This document shows, piece by piece, positions 30,703-38,046 of a stretch of DNA of 64,000 bases. The DNA is taken from positions 62,001-126,000 of the forward strand of contig CAVVGH010000002.1 of assembly GCA_963747765.1 (NCBI GenBank), given 5' to 3'. The stretch comes from VRUE01 sp963747765 (GTDB lineage: Bacteria > Actinomycetota > Thermoleophilia > Solirubrobacterales > 70-9). A program made the translations under genes and the position numbers. Numbering within the stretch: the first letter of the stretch is position 1; each line of letters opens with the position of its first letter. Below the pieces are notes generated by a model that made no database searches, was not told the origin of the DNA, and saw nothing but the letters and a program-made list of their open reading frames with translations.

Positions 30703-33498
30703 ATGGAAGCTCGACAGTGTCGGCTGGACTCACGCACCCCGGAGTTGGGATACATCCACTTCCTTGTGCTTTCGGTGGTGCTGGCATCCTGCGCTCTGCT
30801 GGCGCCTCGCGCCGAGGCGGCGAACTACCAGATGGTTCTGTGCGCCGCGAACAACGGCTCGAACGGCTATGCGACGGCGACGAACACGGCCAGTTCGGCG
30901 AATCCGGGTGGCATCTTCAGCCTGGAGAACTATTGCGGCCCGGCGCCCTTCCCAGCGGGCAATAGCGCATTCCTGAGGATCGCCGAGAACCAGAGCGGCG
31001 GCAACGCCGGATACACGGCCTACGGAAGCATTTCGTGGACCGTTCCACCCTGGGTGGCGATCATCGCCGGCGGTGGATACACACGCGAGGCCTATTCCTT
31101 CAACGACGGCTGGCGGGGCCGGTTTTGGGTCGAAGGTTGGGACGGCAGCACCAACAACATCTTGATGCAGGGATCGGGCGTCGCCAACGGCAGCTGCGGT
31201 GGGGTCTGTTGGTCCAACTGCAGTGCGTTCTGCTCCCACCTGTGGCCCTTCTCTGGATACGGGGACTATCGGCGCTTTGTCTTTGAGATGACCTGCTTTA
31301 GGTCCGCTGGTTGCGATCGAACGAACTTCAATGCGGTCGATGCGAACACGATGATCCTCACGCTTGCCGATCGCTTCGATTCGCAGATTGGCTGGAGCGG
31401 GAACACGCCCTTCATGCAGAGTCAGTGGACCCGTGGCGGCCAGACGGCGACGTTCACATGGAACGAGCTCGGCTCCGGCATCCGGATGGAGTGGCTCGAT
31501 ATCGACGGCGGTCGTCGCTGGACGGTCGACCATCAGGCGACTGGTGAGTGCAATCGCGATTTCTGGAACGGGGTTGGGGAGTTCGCAAGGGACTTCCGGC
31601 CGTGTCCTGAGGCGTTGGGAATCGGGCGTTCGTACACGTTCGATACTGCGTCGCTTGCCGACGGCGCACACAATATGACGGCGTGTACGCAGGATTACAG
31701 CCAGTGGTACTCGGGCACGCAAAGCTGTGTGGGTCGCACGATTTACACCGACAACAACGCACCGGGCAAGCCCGCCTCCCTGGGGGTGACGAGCGCCAAT
31801 CCCGCCCGCTACCTAAAGCACTTCTCGGCGAGCTGGTCGCTGCCCCCCAACTCGGGCTCCCCGATCGCCAAGGTCCACTACGACATCGTCAACTCCGCAA
31901 ACGAAGTCGTCGTCCCGGCGCGGACGGTCTCGGCCAACAACCCGACCTCGCTGGCCGACATAGAAGGCCCAGACGCCCCCGGCCCCTACACCCTGCGCCT
32001 CTGGCTCGAGGACCAGGTGGGCTTGCAGGGCGCCTCCTCACAGGTGGCGATCCCCCACGACACCGTCCCCCCCGCGGCCCCCCAGGACCTCCACGTCACC
32101 GGGCCCACCACCGCCCACTGGGTCGACAAGCTAGACGTCGCCTGGCACGACATAACCGACGAAGGCTCGCCGATCACAGCCGCCCACTACCAGCTGCAAA
32201 ACGCCCAGGGCGAGGCGTTCGGCCCCGCGCAGTCGGTATCCGGAGATGGGATCGCAGCGCTAAAGGACGTGCAGGCACCCGCCCAGAGGGGCCCCTACAC
32301 CCTGAGCGTCTGGCTCTCTGACCAAGAGGGCAACATGGGCGCCCCCGCGAGCGTCGCCCTGCCCCTCGACACGACCCCTCCCGCCGCCCCCCAGAACGTC
32401 ACGGTCGCCCCGACCACGACCAGCAGGAGCCAGGAGGCCCTCGACGTGCACTGGCAAAACATCACCGATGATGGCTCCCCGATCGCAGCCGTCCACTACC
32501 AGGTGCTCGACTCAAAGGGAGCGGTCTCGGTCCCCACCCAGTCGATCGCCGCCCCAAACGTCTCCTCGATCGCCGCCCTGCAAAGCCCCAAGCTGGCGGG
32601 CACCTACAGCCTGCGCATGTGGCTCTCTGACGCGGAGGGCAACGCCGGCGCCCCGGCCACCGTGCCGCTCTCCTACCGCTGCGTGCGCGCCGAGACCGAC
32701 GCCGCCAGCTCGCTCAGCGCCGGCCTTGGGGCGAGCTCTGCCGCAGAGCAGGTCGTTAAGGAAGGCGAGGGCTCGACCCTGCACGGAACGCTCAAGGCCC
32801 CCGATGGCAAGGCGGTCCCAAAGACGCCCGTCTGCGTCTTCTCGCGGGTGATCACAGATCAAGATCGCGACTTCCTGGGCTATGCGGTCACCGGCCCCGA
32901 CGGCTCCTACAGCTTCTCGGTGGGGGCGGGGGCATCGCGCGAGCTTGACGCCGTGCAGCGCACAGACCACCGCGAACTGCAAAGCCACGCGACGCTGCAG
33001 ACGGTCGTTCACCCGACCTTCACCGCAAGGCGCAGGGTCATCTACAACAAGCGCTTTGCCCGCTTTAAGGGGCAGATCCCCGGCCCCCACAACGACCGGG
33101 TGGTGATCGTCCTGCAGGCCCGGGTGGGCAAGGGCTGGACCGCCTTCCGGCGCTACCGCACCCGCCAGGGAGGGCGCTTTAACCTCGCCTACCGCTTCCG
33201 CCACACCTTCCAAAGGACGCGCTACGTGATGCGCGCCCAGGTGCGACAGACAGTGGGCTACCCCTACCTGCAGGGCAATTCAAGCCCCCTGAAGCTGATG
33301 GTGCTGCCCTCCGGCAAGCATCCACCGAAGTCCTCCTCAAAGCGCCACTGCGCAAAGCCCCCCCATTCCAAGAAGGCCCGGCGGGCAAAGCGGGCGCACA
33401 CCAGCCGCGCCTCCCATCCAAAGAAGCCCCGCCAGAGGCGCAAGGGGTGTCGCTCAAAGCGGCGCCATCGCCACCACCACCATGCCCCGAGGCGGTGA
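30703..33498 (+). CDS. Large secreted protein with FN3-like repeats and poly-basic C-terminus
   Basis: The 931-aa product starts at ATG 30703 with AAGGAG nine bases upstream. A signal peptide (hydrophobic FLVLSVVLASCALL) ends near residue 39 (PRAEA). Residues 40-345 form a Cys/Gly/Trp-rich N-terminal domain, possibly carbohydrate-binding. Residues about 350-660 hold three similar about 100-residue FN3/Ig-like modules, each with GSPI-x-x-(V/A)HY near the start and a GPYTL-x-x-WL strand. A Cna-B-like module (TPVCVFSRVITD, GPDGSYSFSVGAG) follows, then a Lys/Arg/His tail. No LPXTG, so it may stick to the wall by charge. The third position codons from about 31,780 onward are more C-rich, hinting at a mosaic gene. 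Confidence 0.78.
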   Translation: MEARQCRLDSRTPELGYIHFLVLSVVLASCALLAPRAEAANYQMVLCAANNGSNGYATATNTASSANPGGIFSLENYCGPAPFPAGNSAFLRIAENQSGGNAGYTAYGSISWTVPPWVAIIAGGGYTREAYSFNDGWRGRFWVEGWDGSTNNILMQGSGVANGSCGGVCWSNCSAFCSHLWPFSGYGDYRRFVFEMTCFRSAGCDRTNFNAVDANTMILTLADRFDSQIGWSGNTPFMQSQWTRGGQTATFTWNELGSGIRMEWLDIDGGRRWTVDHQATGECNRDFWNGVGEFARDFRPCPEALGIGRSYTFDTASLADGAHNMTACTQDYSQWYSGTQSCVGRTIYTDNNAPGKPASLGVTSANPARYLKHFSASWSLPPNSGSPIAKVHYDIVNSANEVVVPARTVSANNPTSLADIEGPDAPGPYTLRLWLEDQVGLQGASSQVAIPHDTVPPAAPQDLHVTGPTTAHWVDKLDVAWHDITDEGSPITAAHYQLQNAQGEAFGPAQSVSGDGIAALKDVQAPAQRGPYTLSVWLSDQEGNMGAPASVALPLDTTPPAAPQNVTVAPTTTSRSQEALDVHWQNITDDGSPIAAVHYQVLDSKGAVSVPTQSIAAPNVSSIAALQSPKLAGTYSLRMWLSDAEGNAGAPATVPLSYRCVRAETDAASSLSAGLGASSAAEQVVKEGEGSTLHGTLKAPDGKAVPKTPVCVFSRVITDQDRDFLGYAVTGPDGSYSFSVGAGASRELDAVQRTDHRELQSHATLQTVVHPTFTARRRVIYNKRFARFKGQIPGPHNDRVVIVLQARVGKGWTAFRRYRTRQGGRFNLAYRFRHTFQRTRYVMRAQVRQTVGYPYLQGNSSPLKLMVLPSGKHPPKSSSKRHCAKPPHSKKARRAKRAHTSRASHPKKPRQRRKGCRSKRRHRHHHHAPRR

Positions 33499-33500
33499 GG

Positions 33501-33612
33501 GCGGGAGCCGAGCCCGCGACTTGATCGAGCAGCCGATCGCCGTTGGGAGGTTGATGTCGCCCGCCGCAAGGGCGGGAGCTATGCCCGCCACTTGATCGAG
33601 CAGCCGATCGGC
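33501..33612. repeat. Duplicated 3' end of the redoxin gene
   Basis: GGCGGGAGC, then CCCGC and ACTTGATCGAGCAGCCGATC recur about 71 bp apart (about 33501-33541 and 33572-33612). The inner copy encodes the redoxin C-terminus (PIGCSIKWRA), the outer is noncoding. Confidence 0.8.
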
Positions 33613-34118
33613 TCGGTCGCGGCCGGGTCCGGCTCGGACCCGGCCAGCACGGCATCCAGGGCCCCACGCAGCCAAGCCGCTCCCTGCGCGGGGTCCTGGT
33701 GGTCCGCGTCGGGGGCGCCGCGGTAGCGCAGCCGCAGGTCGGTGTCGAAGACGAAGACATCCGGAGTGGTGCGAGCCCCGTACGCCCTCGCAACCCGCTG
33801 GGTGGCGTCGTGCAGGTACGGCATGCCCCACTCGGCTGCGTCGTAGCGCTCGGCCATCGCCGCGGGCGAGTCGACCGGGTAGCGCTCCGCGTCGTTCGAG
33901 TTAATCGCGAAGAAGCGGACGCCGCGGTCGGCGTACTCGCGAGCGGTGGCCGTGATGCGGTCGTGCCAGGCAAGCGCGTAGGGGCAGTGGTTGCAGGTCC
34001 AGACGACGACCGTCGCCGCGGCCGCGCCGGGTGCCGGCAGCGTCACGACGTGGCCCTCGGTGTCGGGGAGCTCGAGGGCCGGTGCGAGGTCGCCCAGCCC
34101 AATCGGGTCCCGGGTCAT
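33579..34118 (-). CDS. Thioredoxin-family protein (AhpC/TSA-redoxin-like)
   Basis: The 179-aa product starts at ATG 34118. It has the thioredoxin-like opening GDLAPALELPDTEGHVVTLP, then VVVWTCNHCPYA with Cys42 and Cys45 (CxxC-type, here C-N-H-C), the cis-Pro region GARTTPDVFVFDTDLRLRYRG and the family ending EPIGCSIKWR with a further Cys. No signal peptide, so a cytoplasmic thiol reductase or peroxiredoxin-like enzyme. The start overlaps the next gene's stop by four bases (ATGA), giving a two-gene redox operon. Confidence 0.88.
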   Translation of the reverse strand: MTRDPIGLGDLAPALELPDTEGHVVTLPAPGAAAATVVVWTCNHCPYALAWHDRITATAREYADRGVRFFAINSNDAERYPVDSPAAMAERYDAAEWGMPYLHDATQRVARAYGARTTPDVFVFDTDLRLRYRGAPDADHQDPAQGAAWLRGALDAVLAGSEPDPAATEPIGCSIKWRA

Positions 34119-34441
34119 CTCTGTCCTTCCTTCAATGCGTCCCGCACGTCGGCGGCATCGGGGAGCGCCGAAATACGCCCGTCGCGCAACCGGTAGACGC
34201 GACAGGTGAGGCCGATCGGTTGATCGCCGGGGTGCTGGACATCCTGCCCGTCGACGCGAATCGTCGGCGAGCCGGGGAATCCCTCCTGCGCGGCCACCTC
34301 GTCGGTGTTGACCTCGCGGATCTCAAGCCGATCGGGGTTGAGTCCCGCGGCTGACATCTCCTCCCGAACGAGCTGGCGGGCCCGCTCCCAGCTTGGACAA
34401 CCGGACCACCAGAGCAGCTCGACACGGGGAGTCGCGGACAT
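34115..34441 (-). CDS. Small thioredoxin-fold protein (thiol oxidoreductase-like)
   Basis: The 108-aa product starts at ATG 34441. VELLWWSGCPSWERARQLV gives a strand followed by a single-cysteine active site (Cys15; CPSW instead of CxxC) and then EIREVNTDEVAAQEGFPGSPTIRVDGQDV with the cis-proline turn GSPT. A later Cys (LTCRVYR) might pair. This matches small thioredoxin-like proteins often found beside mercury- or redox-related genes. Translationally coupled to the downstream redoxin gene. Confidence 0.78.
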   Translation of the reverse strand: MSATPRVELLWWSGCPSWERARQLVREEMSAAGLNPDRLEIREVNTDEVAAQEGFPGSPTIRVDGQDVQHPGDQPIGLTCRVYRLRDGRISALPDAADVRDALKEGQR

Positions 34442-34492
34442 GGTCTTCAGGGTATTGAGCGCCGTGCCCGGCCGGCGGCACGCGCGCTTTGC

Positions 34493-35758
34493 TCAGGAGG
34501 CCAGCGAGAAGCGCACTCCGGCGCGCGCGAAGCGATCCAGGTGCGCGGTGCCGAGCGCGGTGGCCGGCGTCAGGCACCCGGCCCGGTCCGGCGTCGCTCC
34601 CTCGGCGAGCAGCAGGCCGACCTCACCGAGCATTCGAGCCGTGGCCAGGTAGCCGGGATGGCCGTCGGCATCGATGTCGACGCGAACCCGATGAGCGCCG
34701 GTCGTGCGGGCATCGACGGTCGCCTGCCATGCCCAGTCCTCGAGGCGCTCCCCGGAGGGTCCGAAGCCCGAGGACGGCAGGGCCTTGCGCAGGGCGCCGG
34801 CGAGGCGGTGCCTTACCGCCGGCCGGGTGTGGGTCAGCGCGCGGAACCCGGCCTGGCTCGCGGCGAGCGCCGCGGCCGCCCCGTAGCGCAGCGGCAGGGT
34901 GGCGGCTCCACCCGGGATGGCGAGCCCCTCGCGGTAGCGCAGGGGCGGTACCCGGCTGCCGCGCTCGGCCGCGAGCAGCGCTCCGGTCCGCTGGATGACG
35001 GCCGGGTTGATGAAGGCGGCGGGTGTCATCGGCGCGATTACGTCGCCGCGCCCGTTGGAGCGGGGAGCCAGGGAGATCGGGCTGCGCTGCCGGATTTCGG
35101 CCGCGCGATCGGGATCGGGGACCAGCACCGCCGGATCGGCGATCTCCGCCGCTCCCTCGCCGCCAAGCACCTCCGCGGTTCCCTGCATCGTGCCGCCGGA
35201 AACCACGTCGGCCATGCTCAGTCGTCCCGCCGGGCGTCGAAAGGCCACCTCGAAGCTGGCATCGTCGAGGTCCTCATCCCATCGCTCCGATGCCGTTTCG
35301 GCGGCGAGCAGGACCCCCAGGTCCGGCGGCAGCGCCTCGAAGCCGCTTGCCTGGACGATCTTCAGGCCGGCGGCGGCGGCGCGGTCGTGGAAGGCGTCGA
35401 TCATGCGCCGCACGAACGGCATCTCGCCGGTCAGATCGGCGTAGTGCGCCCCGTTTGCGACACAGGCTTCGATCACCGGCCGGCCGTGGAGGGTGTAGGG
35501 GCCAACCAGGTCGAGGATGACCTTCGCTCGCGACGCCATTGCGGCCAGCGATGCCGGATCGCCGACCTCGGCCACGATCGTCTCCGGAGGCGTGACGCCG
35601 ATCTCGGCGAGGACCCGCTGGACCTTGGCGGCATCCCGCCCCGCTGCCGCCCAGCTCGCGCCCACCTCCGCCGCGCGCTCGGCGAGATAGGCGGCGACGC
35701 GGCGCCCCGTAACGCCCGTTGCGCCGAAGACGACGACGGAGATGTCCCTGTCGCTCAT
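34493..35758 (-). CDS. Saccharopine-dehydrogenase-like / trans-acting enoyl reductase family
   Basis: The 421-aa product starts at ATG 35758 (an ATG at 35770 is possible). The N-terminal Rossmann motif VVFGATGVTGRRVAAYL, then LVGPYTLHGRPVIEACVANGAHYADLTGE, is the hallmark of the saccharopine-dehydrogenase-like family that includes mycobacterial trans-acting enoyl reductase of phthiocerol lipid synthesis. The remaining domain (KIVQASGFEALPPDLGVLLA) follows the family. No polyketide synthase gene is near, so the substrate is unknown; membrane-lipid or ketone reduction are possibilities. Confidence 0.87.
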   Translation of the reverse strand: MSDRDISVVVFGATGVTGRRVAAYLAERAAEVGASWAAAGRDAAKVQRVLAEIGVTPPETIVAEVGDPASLAAMASRAKVILDLVGPYTLHGRPVIEACVANGAHYADLTGEMPFVRRMIDAFHDRAAAAGLKIVQASGFEALPPDLGVLLAAETASERWDEDLDDASFEVAFRRPAGRLSMADVVSGGTMQGTAEVLGGEGAAEIADPAVLVPDPDRAAEIRQRSPISLAPRSNGRGDVIAPMTPAAFINPAVIQRTGALLAAERGSRVPPLRYREGLAIPGGAATLPLRYGAAAALAASQAGFRALTHTRPAVRHRLAGALRKALPSSGFGPSGERLEDWAWQATVDARTTGAHRVRVDIDADGHPGYLATARMLGEVGLLLAEGATPDRAGCLTPATALGTAHLDRFARAGVRFSLAS

Positions 35759-35831
35759 CCGGCCGACCATACCGACCTTCTTCCCTCGCGATTGATTCCT
35801 GGTGCGGATCCGCTTCGCCCAGGCCACTCTC

Positions 35832-36053
35832 CAACCGCTCCGTTCGCTCTTTGTACCGCTCTGCGACACGAACAGCGAACGGAGTCTCGACCCGGCGACC
35901 CCAGCTGCTCAGTTCGTCATTTGTACCGCTCAGCGACACGAACAGCGAACGGAGTCTCGATCCGGCGACCCCAACCGCTCAGTTCGTCGACCCCAGCCGC
36001 TCAGTTCGTCATTTGTTTCGCCCGGCGATACAAAGAGCGAACTGAGTTCGTGT
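35832..36053. repeat. Mosaic hairpin repeats (about 80-bp units)
   Basis: Three hairpin-forming segments recur: CCGTTCGCT...AGCGAACGG, CTCAGTTCGTCATTTGTACC...AGCGAACGGAG and CTCAGTTCGTC...GAGCGAACTGAG, joined by TCTCGA(C/T)CCGGCGACCCCA. Arms are exchanged between units, as in REP/BIME-type elements. No coding potential is supported in 35759-36352. Confidence 0.85.
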
Positions 36054-36116
36054 CCGCTGCCCCCTGGCCACGTCTCGCGGAACGATGCCCGCAGCTCCCG
36101 ACCGCCTGGTCCCCAC

Positions 36117-36177
36117 ACAGCCTCCCCCTGTTTGCCCTCCTCACCTGCAAGTAGGAGGGCAAACAGGGGGAGGCTGT
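36117..36177. repeat. Perfect palindrome, 25-bp arms, 11-nt loop
   Basis: ACAGCCTCCCCCTGTTTGCC plus CTCCT (36117-36141) is the exact reverse complement of 36153-36177; the loop is CACCTGCAAGT. A weaker relative lies at 24327-24377. A degenerate direct repeat (GGGTCC-x-CC-x-GGCCC...GAGCACCTC) follows at about 36207-36240 and 36279-36312. Confidence 0.92.
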
Positions 36178-36352
36178 TTGTCTCATCATCAATCGACGAG
36201 GGGTTCGTTTCGGGTCCACCAGGCCCGATTCGAGCACCTCATCCAAGAATTTCGAGAATCATCAATGGAGTGCTCTTTGGGTCCTCCCGGCCCAGCAGAG
36301 CACCTCGTCTAGGAGTTGCGCCTGGGAATCAATCGTCTAAGCGCAGCGTCGG

Positions 36353-37417
36353 TCAGAGGCCGCGCGGATGGCTGGCGACAAAGCCGGCCGTCGAGTGGGA
36401 GGCAAACCCCGGCCCGTGGGCGAAGTTCGATTCGGAGGTGCCCCAGCTGCGCCCGTCGATCGAGACGAAGACGTGGGACACGCTCGACCAGATCGTCACG
36501 TGCTGGCCGGGCCCGGATTCGTACGCGGTGGCGAAGCCATCGGAAACCAGGGGCCCGGGGTCGGGGTAGCCGGCCAGGACGAGGAGCCAGCGCACCGCCC
36601 CCGAGCAGTCGAGGCCCCGTTCGCCCGAGCCGTAGACTCGTTGGCCGCTCGCCGTCCAGCAGTACGTCCCCGTCGAGGGCCCGGGTTTGGCCGCGTGCCC
36701 GCCACCCCAGCAGTAATGGATCCGCCGCGACTCGATCCAGCGTGCGACGTATTCGATGCGCTGGGCCGCGTCGCTCGGTAGGTCGCCGAGCTGGGTGGCA
36801 ACCGGCTGGCAGACCTGTTTGGCGCTGTAGTTGGTCGCGGTCGCCAGCACCTCCTGCACGTACCAATCCGCGTGGTTGTAGGCGAAGATCGCGCTGTACC
36901 AGTCGGCCGGCGCCCCCGCGGCGTGCAGGTAGTTGGCCGTCGCGAAGATCGAATCCGGAATCGAGTAGCGATTCGCGATCCCGTCTCCGTCGGCGTCCAC
37001 GCCATAGGTTTCCCAGCTGGATTGCAGGAACTGGCCGGGACCCCCGGCTCCGGCGTAGTTCTCGCCGGAGTGGACACCCGGTTCGGTCGAGCGGCCGAAG
37101 TCGGACTCGACCTTGTGCACCGCGGCGACGATCGAGAAGCCGCGGGGGCCGAGGTCGTACTTGGTCGCCGCCCGCTCCAGCCACGGCACGTAGGAGGCCG
37201 GGATTGCGTCGCCATTGGCCCCCGTCACCGTGCAGGTCGATGTCTCACCGACCGCCGAGCTGATCGATGCGACGAACAGCGCGACGAAGAAGAGCAGGCC
37301 GAGGACCGCCGCGACGACAAGCAGGGCGATCTTCCAGCCGCCGGTCGCGCCCACGCCGATGCGCGCGATCGGCACCAGCTTCCGTACGCCGAGCGCGACC
37401 TTCCAATCGCGGCCCAT
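36353..37417 (-). CDS. T4SS wall hydrolase: lytic transglycosylase fused to NlpC/P60
   Basis: The 354-aa product starts at ATG 37417 (GGGGGAG upstream; an in-frame start at 37453 overlaps the previous gene). Residues about 25-52 are a membrane anchor. Residues 68-200 are a lysozyme-like transglycosylase domain with catalytic E104 (VHKVESDFGRS), GGPGQFLQSSWETYGVDADGDG and AIFAYNHADWYV. Residues 215-350 are an NlpC/P60 endopeptidase with catalytic C271 (GLDCSGAVRW) and a following HVFVSID histidine. It opens the wall for channel assembly, as VirB1/TcpG-type enzymes do. Last gene of locus B. Confidence 0.9.
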   Translation of the reverse strand: MGRDWKVALGVRKLVPIARIGVGATGGWKIALLVVAAVLGLLFFVALFVASISSAVGETSTCTVTGANGDAIPASYVPWLERAATKYDLGPRGFSIVAAVHKVESDFGRSTEPGVHSGENYAGAGGPGQFLQSSWETYGVDADGDGIANRYSIPDSIFATANYLHAAGAPADWYSAIFAYNHADWYVQEVLATATNYSAKQVCQPVATQLGDLPSDAAQRIEYVARWIESRRIHYCWGGGHAAKPGPSTGTYCWTASGQRVYGSGERGLDCSGAVRWLLVLAGYPDPGPLVSDGFATAYESGPGQHVTIWSSVSHVFVSIDGRSWGTSESNFAHGPGFASHSTAGFVASHPRGL

Positions 37418-37425
37418 GCCCGGCG

Positions 37426-38043
37426 TCACTCCCCCGGGCCGCTGGCCAGCCACGTCGCGCCGCGACGGGCAAAGACAAATGAGAATTCCTCAGACAGCCG
37501 GCCGCGCTGGGCCGCACCGCTGACCACGGCGCGCGTCGCGGCGGGGGAGACGAACCCGATGTCGACCCTCCGCAGCCTGGCCTGCGGTGGGAAGTTGCCC
37601 GTCGCCGGCGGGCGCGGCGGGTCGCCCAAGAGGCGGCGTGCGAACCGTCCGGTCGCGGTGCTGCGCAGCGCGCGGCGAACGGACGGGTTCAGCTCGCCCA
37701 CCTCGTAGCGGAGGAACGCGGTCAGGAAACGGTGCGCGGCCGTCCTCACTTCTGCCTGGCGCCGCCGGAGGTCTCCAACGACCCTTCGTGCCGATTCGGC
37801 CACGCCACCGCCCTGCGCGACGCCACCGCCCTGCGCGACGCCACCGCCCTGCGCGACGCCACCGCCCTGCGCGACGCCACCGCCCGCCTGCGGGGCGCTC
37901 ACCACGCCGTTCGAGTCGGTTGTGCCGGTTGGACCGGTCGCCCCGTTCGGTTCGGATGGATTGCGAAACGCGATCGCCGTCGCGACGAGCACCACCGAGA
38001 CGAGGACGAAGAGCGCTGTCCGCCCAGCGGTGGGGTGCTCCAA
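37426..38043 (-). CDS. VirB8-like single-pass T4SS component with GGGVAQ repeats
   Basis: The 205-aa product starts at ATG 38043. Residues 8-26 are a signal anchor (TALFVLVSVVLVATAIAF); residues 52-80 are five perfect GGGVAQ repeats (18-bp DNA unit, 37803-37890). Residues about 95-200 form a compact domain beginning AEVRTAAHRFLTAFLRYEVGEL, like the VirB8-like protein of locus A (VVRRFAQDWANRD). Extracytoplasmic scaffold role is inferred. It lies between virB6-like and the wall hydrolase with only 3-8 bp spacers. Confidence 0.62.
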   Translation of the reverse strand: MEHPTAGRTALFVLVSVVLVATAIAFRNPSEPNGATGPTGTTDSNGVVSAPQAGGGVAQGGGVAQGGGVAQGGGVAQGGGVAESARRVVGDLRRRQAEVRTAAHRFLTAFLRYEVGELNPSVRRALRSTATGRFARRLLGDPPRPPATGNFPPQARLRRVDIGFVSPAATRAVVSGAAQRGRLSEEFSFVFARRGATWLASGPGE

Positions 38044-38046
38044 GGC

